NCBI RefSeq assembly: GCF_905475395.1
Contig: NC_058337.1
Location: 99,256,368 to 99,320,367 of the forward strand
DNA length: 64,000 nucleotides
From: Chrysoperla carnea
Lineage: Eukaryota; Arthropoda; Insecta; Neuroptera; Chrysopidae
Direction of reading: 5' to 3'
The position numbers were made by a program, and so were the translations under genes. Shown here one piece after another: positions 40,001-55,000 of the stretch. Each line of letters starts with the position of its first letter. Positions within the stretch are counted from its first letter, which is position 1. The notes beneath the pieces were generated by a model. The model worked only from the letters and a program-made list of their open reading frames with translations. It was not told the DNA's origin and searched no databases.

Positions 40001-43000
40001 TTAAGTATTAGCGTATTGGAAAATTCGTGTATTACACATGTCAGTATGCCAAACTTAGCTAATCTTATACATTTTATTTTCAAAAAGGTAGACCACGTAA
40101 TTGGAAATTTATACATGAATTATTTAGGAAAAATATTTTAGGGTTTTAAATTGTTAATATTTATTCTTGAAAACCCATCACGAACACGAACTTGAAATGT
40201 ATTATATGCTTGCAGGAAGCCAAACATAAAATAACTAAGGAAGTTCTACTTTTAGACACAAGAAAAATGGAGAAATGAGGAACACGATAGTTTTGGGTAT
40301 CATTTGAATCTATTTAAGTTTTATAAAAACAGGATGGCAGAGAGTGAATTTCTCCTTTTAAATTGATGAACCTTGTCCAAGAGCCGGGTTGTCTAAATTC
40401 GTAAACGCAACTATAAACTAAAAATATTTTTAATTACTTACTAATGAATCACATCTGAAGTAGTAGCTTGATTTGGCATTAGACTCAAACTGATAAATTA
40501 TCAATGACATATTTCCTCCAGTAATCAAAACATCAACTGGAACATGTAGTAATTGCTTTGTTTCGAGTGATTCTGGTTGAAAAAAGAAGGGATTTTCTTC
40601 TTTTCGTATTCGGTCATAATCAGTATGAAGTGAAGACTAGAAAAATAATACCATTAAATATAAAAAAATTGCTTATTAAAAAAAATTAAAGATTAAATTT
40701 AAACAAATGAAGATAGTAAAGCATAGACATTCTAATAAAAGCGTAAGACATTCTAATAAAACGTTCTTAAAGCTATTAACTATAAATTTTACTTGATAAT
40801 GATGACTTTCGTCCGTTACTTCAACCCCAGAATCTTTTACACCTTCTCCATCTGTATCTGTTGTTTCTTCCATTCGTACATGATGATTTTCCATTGAATT
40901 TTTACGTCGATATGAATATCGAAATTTAGGGTGTCGACGAATAAATTTTGGTGATAAAACTGGTTCAAACATATTTACACTTTCTGATGCTAGTTCAGTA
41001 GCTAAAAGTATTTGACTTGTACTTAGTTTTAGTTCCAAATCTGATACAGCATTTATTTCTAATGAATGTCCACAAATTAAAATACCGTTTGATGAAACAA
41101 TGGCTGGTGCAAATATAATGGATAAATTTAATCTGAAAAATTATTATAAATTATAAAATTAATAGAAGGTTTAATAATCATGCTAATAGTCAAACTTTAG
41201 AAAAAAAAGTTGCGAGAAAGTTGGATTTTGCTCTCCAAAATTTATTAATATTAAAACTTTTAATTACCCAGATATCATGTACATTAGATTAAATCGTGGT
41301 CTTATATTAAACCGTTTATTTTCTAAATTATTCCATTCCAAGGCAGGATTTTCATTCATTGTTCGTAAAGATGGTATCGAAATAGTTGACTACAAAATTT
41401 ATATTTTATGTAAAATATATAACAATATGTATAATAAAAACGGAGAAAATTAACAATGAATTTTTGTTTACTTCTCTAGCTAATACAGGATCTAATTGAA
41501 CCCAATTTCCACTAGCTATAGAAAATTCTGATATATTCAATTCATATTGCCTATCTTCTATATCAGCGCCTGGTATATTTAAGGTATGTGCTCTTGCTGC
41601 TTGCTGATACATATCAGGTCTCAATGGTGTTCGGCAAATTGGATTTTTGGCGTTTGGTCGTAGATTTATATTAGCAATCTGTACATTAAAAAAAATTATT
41701 TAAAATAAGTTTAATGGATTTTATTTTGATAAAATTTATCATAAAATATTCCTTATATTTTCAGAAATCCTAAATAATTAGCAATCACTGATATCATTGA
41801 TCATTTCCCCACCACGTATTGGTATTCGATCCGTCGTTGTAGGATATAGTTTGCTAATAAGTTAGGAAAGTTGGGTAAACATATATCGCGGTATAAATTA
41901 TTATTACAGATCCTATAAATCCTATTATTTTTTTAAATAATAATTTTCAAAATAATTAAATTTTGATAGTAGTAATAAAAAAATTTGAGAAAATATTAAA
42001 AATGCTTTTTTCTTCACACTCTTAATTTTATTTAACGTTTGCTAAAATACATCGATGTGTAGTTATAACCCGTTGTTGCGAAAACAAAGAAAAAATAACA
42101 CATATAGCTACGCTTCTTCGGCTTAATAACACGCTCATCAACCAACCATTAGCTGAATCCTCCTACGGGAGATTGAAATACAAATAAGTGGTGGGGGAAC
42201 TTTCAAACATGGTGGAAAGTTCCCCACAGTTAATTCTGTTCAAACATACAAACAAAGAATTATATATATTATACTATTATATTTAGTTTATCTACAGAAA
42301 CTTTTACAGTACCGAAAATGAACGTGAGTTCATTTCGTTAGTAGGATATTTCTCTTCCGCTAAACCTACGTGACTTTCAATGATACACATTTTTTGTAAT
42401 AAAAATTAATAACTTAAAATGATGATATTTTCAGGTTTATTTTAATTGAATTCAAAATAAAAAACTAACCTGAAAGATACAAACATCTTGAGCATGACTT
42501 TTCTTAATAAGTTGACTAGCTGGCATAATAATTCGCAATGAACGACAATCGATGTACAACAATGGTAACTGATGATTATTGATTGAATATAATTGTTCAT
42601 CTAAAGTGCTTATATTAGTGGCAGGACGAGGATCATTAACTTCTGTATCAAAATCATCGTCCAATTGAAAACAATCATAAAAATTTTGTATGAAATTTTT
42701 TAATGTTGAGATTGAAATTAAAATGTCAATAGGTTGTACTGTAATATCTATTTCTGTTATGTATGTAGTTTTCATCGAACTTTTCCCATTTTTATTTTCA
42801 CCCTGTTTCAAAATAAAAATTTCATAGTTTTCATATTAATTTTAATACGCTGTGTCTACCTATTTCTTGAATCGATCGAAATCTATAGAGGCATCCTTGG
42901 ACTTTATAACGAAACGAAGTACTTTGGGATCCTCCTGGTATCTAAACTGTTTCGGAAAAGAAACGTGAATGAAAAAGAGGAAACAGGGCAATTGCAATTT

Positions 43001-46000
43001 CAAGGTGTAAGAATACATCCAACAATCCTAGTGTAAGAACAATCCTATGGTCCAACAATTTGAACCATAGGAGTTTGTCCAACAGTTTAAAATTTTTCCA
43101 CGTAAAAAAGAACACATATACAAAACTCATCGGTAAGAATATCGGTAAATTTGTCAGGCGTGAGCTTGTATAGATTGTGTTGTACAAATCATTTAGAGAG
43201 ACACCCTGTATATTTCAGATTATAGTACTATAAGAGAGAATTCATGTTCACCATTTCTACGTTTTGTGTACTACGCCATTTCAAGTCGTTCTTAATTCAT
43301 TCCGAACAGCAGAGTTGATAACCTTACAAACTATATGCAATCAGCGACCACCAGTGTAGGTAGACACAGCGTTTCTAATAACATTCATACTTTTGAATCG
43401 GTTAACTTCGCCCTCGACGTAGCTCCCCATTTACTATGTACATGATCACATCTTGCACGTGTCATAGTAATTTTTAAGAAACTTCCTTGATTTTCGGGCA
43501 CTGGTCCAGTTCCACTATCTTCATCTTGACTCCGCATTACCAAGCCTAAAAACGGTCCCAATTCCCATTTTTTGTCATTGTGTTTATATTGATAAATATT
43601 CATTGATGATATTTTCGTTTCTGTCTTCATGTAGATTTTTTGTAAATTTATAGATGTGAACATATCTTCAACGTTTACTACCATTTTAACATCGGGCGGA
43701 TCGGTAAATGATGTACAATCTTTCATGCGTGTTAAATCTTGTGAAAATACATTGATTTGTAGTCTTGACAATGTCCATTGAAATAATGCTGATAATTTTA
43801 TTGGATCATCATCTAATTAAATTTATTAAAATTAAATTAATTATAATACAAGATAGCTCTTTTAAGCACATCCATTAATCCAATAGATTTTAAGGAAATA
43901 AGGTAGATTATTCACAAAGTAATACTAATTTGTTGATCGATCGAGCAAACTCTAAGCATTTTGGGAAAGTAATCAGATAATCAAAAACACCGTGTTCGAC
44001 TGATAATGCAGCCTACACAGTGTATAATCAAGCAACGGCGAATCGTTCCGAATTAAATCGACATAATCAAAGGTTTATTATTATTATTTTTTTAAGTCAG
44101 TCAAATTTAACTTAAATAGACTCATTTTGCCAAATTAAATAATAAATTTTCATGAAAATTTCATACCATAATTATAGAAAATACATTTTTAATTACACTA
44201 ATATGATATGAATTGAAATTAACACAAAACAATGCCAGTGTTTGTATTATTTTTAATAAATTAGAAAAATTTAAAACCTACACAATTATGATAGCCTTTC
44301 GGCGGGCTTTAAAAAATCGGGCGTCGAATATAAAATTCACATGCTTTACCAAAATCAGGTGCCTTAAAGAGCATACATATCCTTTTGTATTACTGTGTAT
44401 TCTATTTAAAAGTAAACCAACCTGTTTCTAATGTTGTATCAATTTCCGCTGGAGATTCACTAATGGATTCTGAACATGGTGTACTTTCACGATATAATGA
44501 GACTGAAGGTGTTGAACCAGGTACTTTATGATGAACACATATATTTTTTGGAAGATTTATATAGTTTGATTTTTCGTTGTAATAAGGAAATAATTTATTG
44601 AACAACAATGTCATTTTTGAAGCTAAATGTAAAATTAAACATACCTAATAAAATAGAAACATATATTATAAATAAATTAAAATAAATATGCTAATATTTA
44701 TTTAACTTGAGACTAAGTTGCAACTCAAAAAAAAAACAAATTTTAAACAAACAATCTAGACTTAGCAAAATTGTAATGATAAATCGCCATGAAATGGTGA
44801 TAGAAAAAAAACAGATACAAACTTTAAATTGGAAAAGTTGTTCTTGATTGTAATATTTGTTCGAAACATTATTTCACGAATACATTAAGCAGAAATGTAA
44901 CCGAAAAAACTTTAAATCTGCTTAAGTGTGCGAAGAATTCTATGCCCATATCAGTCTGGATAGACGCGCCTTGACCGATTAAAAATATTTTCTAAGATAT
45001 TCCTAGTAGTATGCTGATTTTTCCCACACTTTTCGATTTTTATTTTTAGTTAAAAAATTTTTCTCTTAGGCAGCCCAGTTGTACTTTGGCGTTTGATAAT
45101 ACTGTAAGGCAGAAAAATATTTCAACTGTTCGTTGCATATTTTTGGTAACTTTTTCCAGCAAAGTAACGTCAAATAATTACTAGTGATACTTGTCAATTG
45201 CAAAAGTTGCTTTAAAAGCTTTAAAAACGTACTACGTACTCCTATAGCTAAATGAATACTTGTTATTTTATATTGAGAACGTATGCAGGAAACGTATCGG
45301 TAAGAAGTTCAGACTTCAGCCTGATTGAGCACCTTTAATGGTACAGGGAACGGAACGTGGGTTTTGGCACTACCAATGCTTTAAGTCACTTTCGGTTCTG
45401 CTTGAAAAATCTACCACAGTCTTAAAAATAAAATAAAAATAGCGATTTTTTGAGTATCGGGAGACGACATCCTGTTTTGTAAAATGTCAAACCCTATCAC
45501 TTTTTCTTCTATTTCTTACTAATCATCTTCTTATTATAATAAAAAAAACAAACAACCACTTATCAATTTGAAGATCGCGATGCAATTAAAAATCGAGTCC
45601 CTCGAAAGAACGAAGTCACATACAAAGTTTTCCCTGTTATTAATCAGTTTTGGAAAGGGTCTGGTTCTGTAGAGTAAAATTATTTTAATAACAAACAACA
45701 TACCTGTTGATCGGATATATTAATTTGTACAGGTGGCGTATCAACATATACCCTTAAATCCATATTTGTTAATGTATTCAAAGGTTCGGAACATTCAGAA
45801 CAAAATAAAGCATTTGTAGTATGTTTTGCTTCATGGGCGGTTATAATATCAACACTTGAACAGTGATCAGAAGTTTTATGACCACAGCAATCACATTCTT
45901 TTGTTACATTTGAAACTGCATATTTAACGGATACATCTACAGCAATATTCCATGTAATTGACTTTATTAAACTCAATTGTTCACCATTTTGTAATGTTGC

Positions 46001-49000
46001 ACAACATAAATTCTCAACGTTAACGGTCCATGGGAAAAATGTTTTTCCTAAAAATATAAAAATATAGATTTGTCGAGATTTTAATAAAAATAATAAATTT
46101 TCAATTACTCAATTGTTTAAAATATAATTACTTACGAGGTTGCCAAATATTTTCTGGCACATGAATTGGAAAGCGTGTTGTATATCTATTCAAATTTTGT
46201 AAATGTGGACTATTTTGTACAGTCAATGAAGGCATTTTAATAAGTATTACTTCTAAATCCTTATTAACATTAAGCGTTGCATCTAAGGCTTCTTGTATAG
46301 TTGTCACATCATAGGCCATTAGAGTTTTTGTGGGAAAGTATATTATACATGCTGATATTGTTCCATATAAAATAATATTGTTCCATATATTGTAAAAATG
46401 AACAGCCTGTTCTAAAAAGGCTTTTGAAGTCTGTAAATATAATTTTTTTTTTATATTCACTTTTACTATAAATAAGATAATACTAATACGTTTGCAGTTT
46501 AAGTATAATCGCCAATATGATGACTCAAAAAACAAATCGGTATACATTTACACAATTATTGCCTAAGCAAAAAAGTTCCGCGCTTAAAAATTCAAATTTT
46601 TCAAACTGCTATTGGGATCCGTCAAATGGGCATATGCCACCTGGTGGCAGAACTTGTAACTAGGATGAGGGATAAATTTCTATGGAAATAGCACATATAA
46701 ATCGTAAAGTTGTTTATTAAAATTAGAAATTGCACATAAAATTATAGAAACTATGGTAAATTTGCCCTAATCGGCGCCATATTTTATGGCTCCTCCCATT
46801 TGACGGATCCCAATATCTCAACAAAAAATTGAATCCTGTGAGTAGGTATCTTTTTTTAGAAGACTTGAAGTCATTGATCAAATTATCTAACAATTTGTTA
46901 ATGGGTCGAATTACATAAGTTTCGACCCACAACATGTTTATATTAAGCCTTAAACGTCTTGATCAACTCTACTAAACTTAAATTGATTTACATTTGTTTT
47001 TGCTTGTCAAATTATATATTTCTTGAGTGTGCATTTCTTATGTTAGTTGTATTAAATCACTCATTATGTTATGTTATTATTAAGGTGTACTTCTTGTCAA
47101 GAAAGTGCCAATAACCGCTACATAGAGTATCTTTTAGTTTGAAAGCTAATTCACTCTAAATTAAGATGGTAGCAAACCGTAGAGTATTACCATATACAAA
47201 GCTAACAAATTAGTATTTATTTACCTTATTTTCATCTGATTGCTTTGATGTTGCATGGAATGGCATAACTATCGGGAATAATAATTCACGATCCCGATCG
47301 GAACTATGCACTGACTCATGGGTTGTTAATGTTCGCCGAGGCGTATCAATTGCAGTGCTCGTTGATTCCGAATAATTACTTTTACGAATGGTATTGTTTT
47401 CATTGCCTAAACATGAAATGAATTTAAAATAAAACATCACAATTTATTGTTAATCTTAAAAACAAACCTGTACAAGAACACAAATCCTTTCCTGTTAGTT
47501 GCTTTGGTTCATATTGTAACCATCGACATAGAAGTGGATCAAAATTTAATCTTAACTCAGCTACGTGGAATGTCATTAATGGAGGATGAACTTGTTTTGC
47601 TTTTGATTTTGAAAACTGAGCAATTATTGAAAAAAATGGAATGTCTATACAATCTCTAAAAATAAATATTAACTTTGCATAATTTCTGAGAAATAGCGAC
47701 CAAATAATTAAAAGGGGACACATTAGATAGTAAAATCATTTTTGAATTTCACCTTCAAAAAAATGTTTAGAAGGTAAACTCTGTGAAAAAAAATATTATT
47801 TGATGAGTAGAATCAAATATACTCAACCAAAATATTAAAGGAATAAAAATTAACACCAAATTTTGTCTTAATTTGTTGTAAAATAATTTTTAAACTTTTG
47901 GTACGCTTCTAAACTTCATTCCCATGCGTTTATCATTCTCAAGATAATACTGTTTTTGTTAACAATGATCGCACAATTCTTTTAAACCTTTAAGATAACA
48001 GTCGTAAACATTCAAAAAAGTTTTGATAGGTATCTTTTTTATAGAGAATTTAACAATCTTTAAATAATATAACTTTTTGGATATATATTTTCGGAGATAT
48101 TTTTAATTAAAATTTATCTGAGTTTATCCGTTTATCTTACTCATCAAACAGCATGTTTCCACGGTTTACTTGGTTTGAATTTTTTCGAGATTTGTGAAAC
48201 AAACTGTTCTTATTAAATCTTTAACACCTCTCACCTCCTTCCCTATAATGAGACTTTTGCATCAAAATTAATATATTTTGATAAAATATTGATTACAAGA
48301 GTTTTCCCTCATAAGGGCCGCACTCACATGAACAGCTTGTTTAAATATAATTTAAACTATTAAAATTTTTATTAAAAGCAAATACTTACATATCAGAGTC
48401 CGATATTTCTGGTCCAGATAAAACAATAACTTGTTGTGCTTCTTTAGCAGCTTTGCAACCTGGCTTTTTCAATTTTGATTGAAAATACTGTCCTTTAGGT
48501 GTAAATAACGATGATTTTATTGTTTGTTCTAATACAAAACCTTTTACAAATCCAATGATTATTTGATTTGTGGTGGTTGTTGGCGTTCCAACATATCGAT
48601 ATTTAATATCTTCTAAATGTATTTCTAATACTCCCGTCGCTAAAAGTTCATTTTAATTTTATCAATTTGTGTTTTAACTAATTTTAATACATTCCAAAAC
48701 TTCTAATCCAGTAAATATGTATGAAAATATGGGGTTGCTGTGCAAAAGGTCGGGTAGTTTTGATTTTTGGATATGTTGTTAGTGTTGAGCCCATGACTTA
48801 AAATCCAAGTTTTCCACCTCGGGGTGCCAAGGCACGCCGCGGGGCGCGCCACTTTTTAATGAAATATCGAAAATTTGACCATTCCTAAGTGAAATCTCGC
48901 GAACGGTTTATTTTACAGAAAATATTATTTTAATAAATTAAAGGGTAATAAATTTGTGACAGTTTAAGCCCAACACCAGGTTTGTAGCGTAAATAATGGC

Positions 49001-52000
49001 TGAATTATAGATCTTCAAAATAAATTAACTAAGATAATTGGGATCAATGATATAGGTTGGTAAACCTGCATTATTAATTGATCAGCTGAGTGTTAGTAGT
49101 TTAGTAAAAACAAATTAATTCTATTGTCATGTTATTGTCAGATTTGTTGTTTAAAATGATCTGAATGTTCGTGCATGGTTATTGCTTAAAAGTATCATTT
49201 TTAAGATACAGAAGTGGCTAGGTCAAGAGAAAAACCCTCTTGAATGGGGCTGGGTATCTACCAGATTTGGGCTCTCTCCCCTCAAAATGGACAGAGATGC
49301 AGCTCCTGAATCCCTTCTTAAAATGATATCTTGCAATTGTAAGAAAGCGTGCAAGAACTCATGTGGTTGCCGTAAAGCTGGTCTTATATGTTCTTCTCTA
49401 TGCACCTGTTCTCTAGGAGAATCTTGCGAAAACGTTTCGGAAATAAATCCGTTTGAGGGGAGCTTTGAAGACGAAGACGACATGCTGGCGTCAATAAATA
49501 ACTCTAAACATGAAGATATAGGAGAGTTAAATTTTCCACTGGATGAAGAGAACAAGGAGCATCAGGCAGAGCTTGAGCATTTCCATCCTGGCCCATCAAA
49601 AATGCGAAAACTTTAAATAGATACTGTTATCGTTATTTGTAACAAATACTTCCAAAGTGTACTGTATTGTTTTAACTAAATAGGACATTCATTGATAAAA
49701 AAATGTTAATATATAACTCCTACAAACACACTTTTCATTCTTTCTTTCATAATTTTATTAATACTTTCTTTTATTCTTTTATAGCAAATAAACTAACATA
49801 CACAATTAATTTATACGGCGTTTGATTTAAACAATTATATTGTGGAAATATTTTTAAAAAATCACGATTTTCACAAATCTTTGAAAAATTGGTTTATTTT
49901 GAAGGTTTGTATTTCAGCCATTATTTACGCTACAAACCTGGTGTTGGGCTTAAACTGTCACAAATTTATTACCCTTTAATTTATTAAAATAATATTTTCT
50001 GTAAAATAAACCGTTCGCGAGATTTCACTTAGGAATGGTCAAATTTTCGATATTTCATTAAAAAGTGGCGCGCCCCGCGGGGCGCCTTGGCACCCCGAGG
50101 TGGAAAACTTGGATTTTAAGTCATGGGCCTAACACTAACAACATAGGAAAAAATCAAAACTACCCGACCTTTTGCATACCACAATGTATTATTTTACTGA
50201 ACTATTCTCTTTTTAAACAATTCTAATAAATTTTATTAATTTTTTGTCAATTTATCTTGACAATAATAAATTTTGTCTCAGAAATTTTCTAAATCGTAAC
50301 TGTGCATAGAATAACAAAGTAATTAGTTTGTCAGAATTTGTCATATTATCGGGTTGTAATGCAAAGCAAGAATCTCATAATATTTATGTCATTTTTAGAT
50401 AATCTCGTATTTTTATCTAATAATTCATTTAAAATAATTTAAATAAGCGTAGAATTAAAAACCTAATTTGTTGATAGTTTGCAGACCGTCACCGATAACA
50501 TACACTATTTATAAGAGTAATTACGATTAGCTAAGTGAATAAAACAGGAATATTATCACAGATTGTGGTTTAGATATTGCACTAATATTATATTATTTTC
50601 TAATAAACTGACTATTCATATTAATCGATTGTAAAGCTTTGAACAATTTACATCATTATTGATCCTAATGTTATTTTACGAATTTAAACATTAATAAAAT
50701 TGGAATGTTATGAATGAACAATTTAACCACATAATTAATTATACTTTACCAGTTTGAGGTATATCATTTAGTAATGTTGTATTCATTATTTCAGTTTTTA
50801 ATTTATCATCTAATTGATTTAACGATTCAATAATATACATTGTAACCAGTAAGGTTGCCTTTGTAACTGTGAATGCAAATTTTTCTGAAAACAAAAAACA
50901 ATATTAAACAAGTGAAAACAAACAATTGACTGAGTTAATTGTTGAAATACCATGTATAGACTGTGTTGATGATTCAATCGTTTGTTTTTTGACGACACGT
51001 AAGTAAAGAAAGATATCCACTTTTAAATAGCTACACACACACACTGATATTCCCATATTAATGCATACTATAAAATTTGCACCTAATAAGCGCCCTCGTG
51101 GGTAAGCAGTGATGTTTACAAAAAAATGTTTTCAGCAAAAGTTGTTTATTTTTTTATAAAAAACATTTTTTACATTTAAACTTTTGTTCTATCTCTAACG
51201 GTTTACAAGATGGGTCCTACGGACCCAAGACCCAATTGACCCATATTGCTCATTTACGAACTTGATCTCACTTCTAACGACCTGAGTTCGCTGTAATAAT
51301 TTCAGCTTGATCTCTTTATTTGTTTTTAAGTAATCGTGTTGGCAGACAGACGGACAGACGGACAGACAACCGAAAATGGACTAATTGGGTGGTTTTATAA
51401 ACACCTATACCAAAATTTTTTTCGTAGCATCAATATTTTCAAGCGTTACAAACTTGGGACTAAACTTAGTATACCTTGCCTATTACATATATGCATGGTA
51501 TAAAAATTAGTAAATATTATATTATATTATTTTTTGAGAAATAATTCACACAATAGAAACCAGGGTGCGTTGTAAAATGAAAAAAGTAGTTGCATGATAA
51601 TGGCACTCCATATTAATAAAATGAATAAGTCGGAAAAAAGTGTCGAATGTGTAGAAATAATCTATTTTAAAGAAACTTTTGAAATGCTTATTTTGGCTTA
51701 AAATTGTCATCTAATATGTATTTTTGGTCGCTGAATGCGAATCCGATATCTAATTACATGAATTCTGTCACGTATTCCAAAAATCGTGCCATTTTTTGCA
51801 CAAAAACGGAAAATTAAGTATTTATCATCTAAACTGTTATCTAGGAAGTATTTTTGGTCGTTGGTTATGTATCTAATGTCAGATTAACGGATTCTGTCAC
51901 GTATTCCGAAAATCGGGCCATCTTTGGCAAAGAATTTCACTTTTTTGGAACAAAAACGAAAAAAAAAAAGTATTTATCGTCCAAACTTTTATCTAGGAGG

Positions 52001-55000
52001 TATATGCTCTGTTAATTTTTGTTTCTACTTTTAACAGTTAATTTCTGATTATTTTTTATATCTGATTATTTATATGTATTTAACTTTTTATAATATAAAC
52101 TGATACATACCTACTTTAAAATTAATTTCTAAATGTGGTAAATGATTACTCGGCCAATATCTAGGAAGTATTATTTCTTTATAAGATGCTGTCAATGAAC
52201 ATGGTAATAATAATGTACAAGATTTGTCATCAATAATCACATTACTAGCTAAGCCCAATATTTTTAAATTTGTATGTTGATGACAAGCTTCAAACATTTC
52301 TTCTGGAGCTGTTGGTAATTGACACGTTGTATAAACTAATCGATTTGGATATATTGGACGTACTAACTTTGCATCGATGCATTGCGCTTCAATTGTGAGA
52401 CGTGGTAAATTAAATATATTATTTGGTTTCATTAAATACGACGTTGATCCTTTCTGAAAGCCAAATTTAGACAACTTTTTTAAACCAGTTTGCATCAAAC
52501 TGATACCCAGTATGTAGTATGACAGAAAGTGATTCTTCATACGAATCTTAGAAAAGTCTCAATATGCACATTTGAATATTACATCGATTCCGTAGTTTCC
52601 AATGACGTGAAAATTAATATACCGGGAAGGAAACCGCATAGGAGCTTTAAAATTTTGAATATCAAAATTTCAATAGTTATACGCTCACCAAATAAAGTTA
52701 AATAGAATTATAAAAATAATTGCCGTAATTTCAGATCATTTGTATCTCTGAGAAAAATGACCCGGTATCGCTAGTATTCGCTCCGTGTAAGAGTTTTATT
52801 TCAGGGAGTTACCATAGTAATAACACACTACTTTATTAATAAAATTGTATATAAGTCTATGGATTGTAAGTATGTTTTATATAACCTTTCAATCTTCGGT
52901 GCAAAATGGTAGGAAATGATAATTACTTTTTTGAGTGAGCTAGCTGTAAACAGTTAAGAGCGAATCATTTTTCTCGGAGATACAGACGTCAATTTTTTTA
53001 ATAATTCTATTTGGACGAAATTACATGCTTGTGGGTGTATTTTTTGTCCTCAGTTGTAAAGACCCAGAGACACTATCTCCTTAAATTGTTTCTCAAAAAG
53101 CAAGGATTTTTATGAAGAATGACTTTCTTGTAATAAAAAAAAAATCACTGTAATTGTTTACGTACTCGTCGACGACGTAAATTTCCTTTAACTGGTTCAA
53201 AATAAACATGGTCAGTTAAAAACAATTCAATTTTAGCATTAAATGAAGTGAATTGAATAATTTGTCGTGGAATAAAATCATTCAATGTTTCAAAATCATC
53301 TTCAGTTGGTGGCTTAAGCTCTGTTGGATGAACTTCTTCTATTGCTGCACCATACGGTGAATAATCATAAGCCATCGCAGCCTTATAAACGGCTGTAATA
53401 CGATGTATTAAGCCAGAGCACACTTTTAAATTTAAAGTACCCAATACATAACGAGATATTGCTCTTTGCTTGATGTTACTGAAAATACAAATTTTAATGT
53501 ATAGTAAAAAGAAACTCATCATTTTAAAATAATAAAAAACAAATTTGTATTCGTCTTATTGTCGACGGATCCACTTCCTGTTTTAATTGGTACAAATTAC
53601 TATCGCCAGTTGGCGGGATTTATTTCATTTGAATTTGAATACTTTGATTGGCCTTTAAAAATGGTAGTCTAAATTGGAACTAGTAAAAACGGACCCACTT
53701 CCTGTTTTAATTAGTACGAATTATTATCGACAGTTGGCGAGTTGCAACTCCCAGTTAAATCATTTATTACAATATAACGACCTATTAAGAGGTCGAATTA
53801 CATAATTACCGAAAGAAAAATTGTGGTTATAGCGCTTGTCGTCGATGCGTATTATAAGGACGATTAAAATGAGTTTTTACAGGCATTATTTTATCTAATT
53901 CGGATGCTTAGAAGTAAATTTTTTTTAGCTTATTGGTTAACTTTGTTTGTTCAGGGCTTAAAACCCACAGACTGTATTCTTAAACTGACAAACACTAACA
54001 AAAATCAGTTTGTTTATCACATCTGTTGTTGATGACGATTATGAAGGAAATAAAATAATGTGATAAAATCAATGAAAATCTGTTGATAATTACTTAACGA
54101 GGAGTCGAATTTTTTTTTTTAATCTTCAAAACGAGATAAAAAAAAAACAAACTTTCCCACTTTTAACATTGATTTAAACGCAAATCGCCATTATTAAATG
54201 TTTTTTGCACTCGATATTTAAAAGTAGTATTTTAAAACATTGTAAAAAAGAAAAAATTGTCTTTTATGAACATCGTACGGGACTTTTTGGTTTCAAATCG
54301 ATCAATTTAAAATTTAAAAAAATCCAATAAGCTGACAAAAATAATTAATTGTTTTCTCTTTTCTAGTAGGTGATTATAAATGTCATTTGAAAAAAGGTAT
54401 ATAAATATTTTACTTTACCTATATTCTAAATCCCCATTATATTCCAAAATCTTTTCAGTTGTAACATCATCCGACAATTCTAAATGTTGTACTAAATCCA
54501 TAGCAATAGCTGGGGTATTTTCAAGTAATGTTGTTTCAGTATAAGTCTGTAAATGTTGATTCCAATTAATGTTATATAATCGTTTTCCAGAATTATTTTC
54601 AATTGATGTACTATCAAACAACGAATCGTCCATATATTTTGAACTATTTGTTCCAATATGTAAATATTGTACTGGCTGAAAAAAGTTATTAAAGTAAATT
54701 TTTGTGTTTAAATTTAAAAAAAAAAAAATGATTATAATTACTTCAGATCCTTCGATTACTTCTGTAATGCCACAGCAGCAATTTCCTTGAGGTATCACAA
54801 TTATTTGTGACACCCCTGCTTGAATATTAGTCCAAACTGGTCCATGTCGGATTATATTATAACAAATTCCTTTTACATTTGCTCTAATTAATGGCCAATA
54901 TTTTATTTTTTTGGGTATATAAAAATTTCCTTCATTCGTACATTCGGATATCTAAAAAGGGTTATGAAAGTATGTTTGTAAAATTGAAAAATTATATTTC

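Noticed and set aside
49223..49555. Minus-strand frame of 110 codons inside the inverted-arm element
   Set aside because: It is antisense to the CXC-protein frame, which has the ordered cysteine pattern and is the better candidate.
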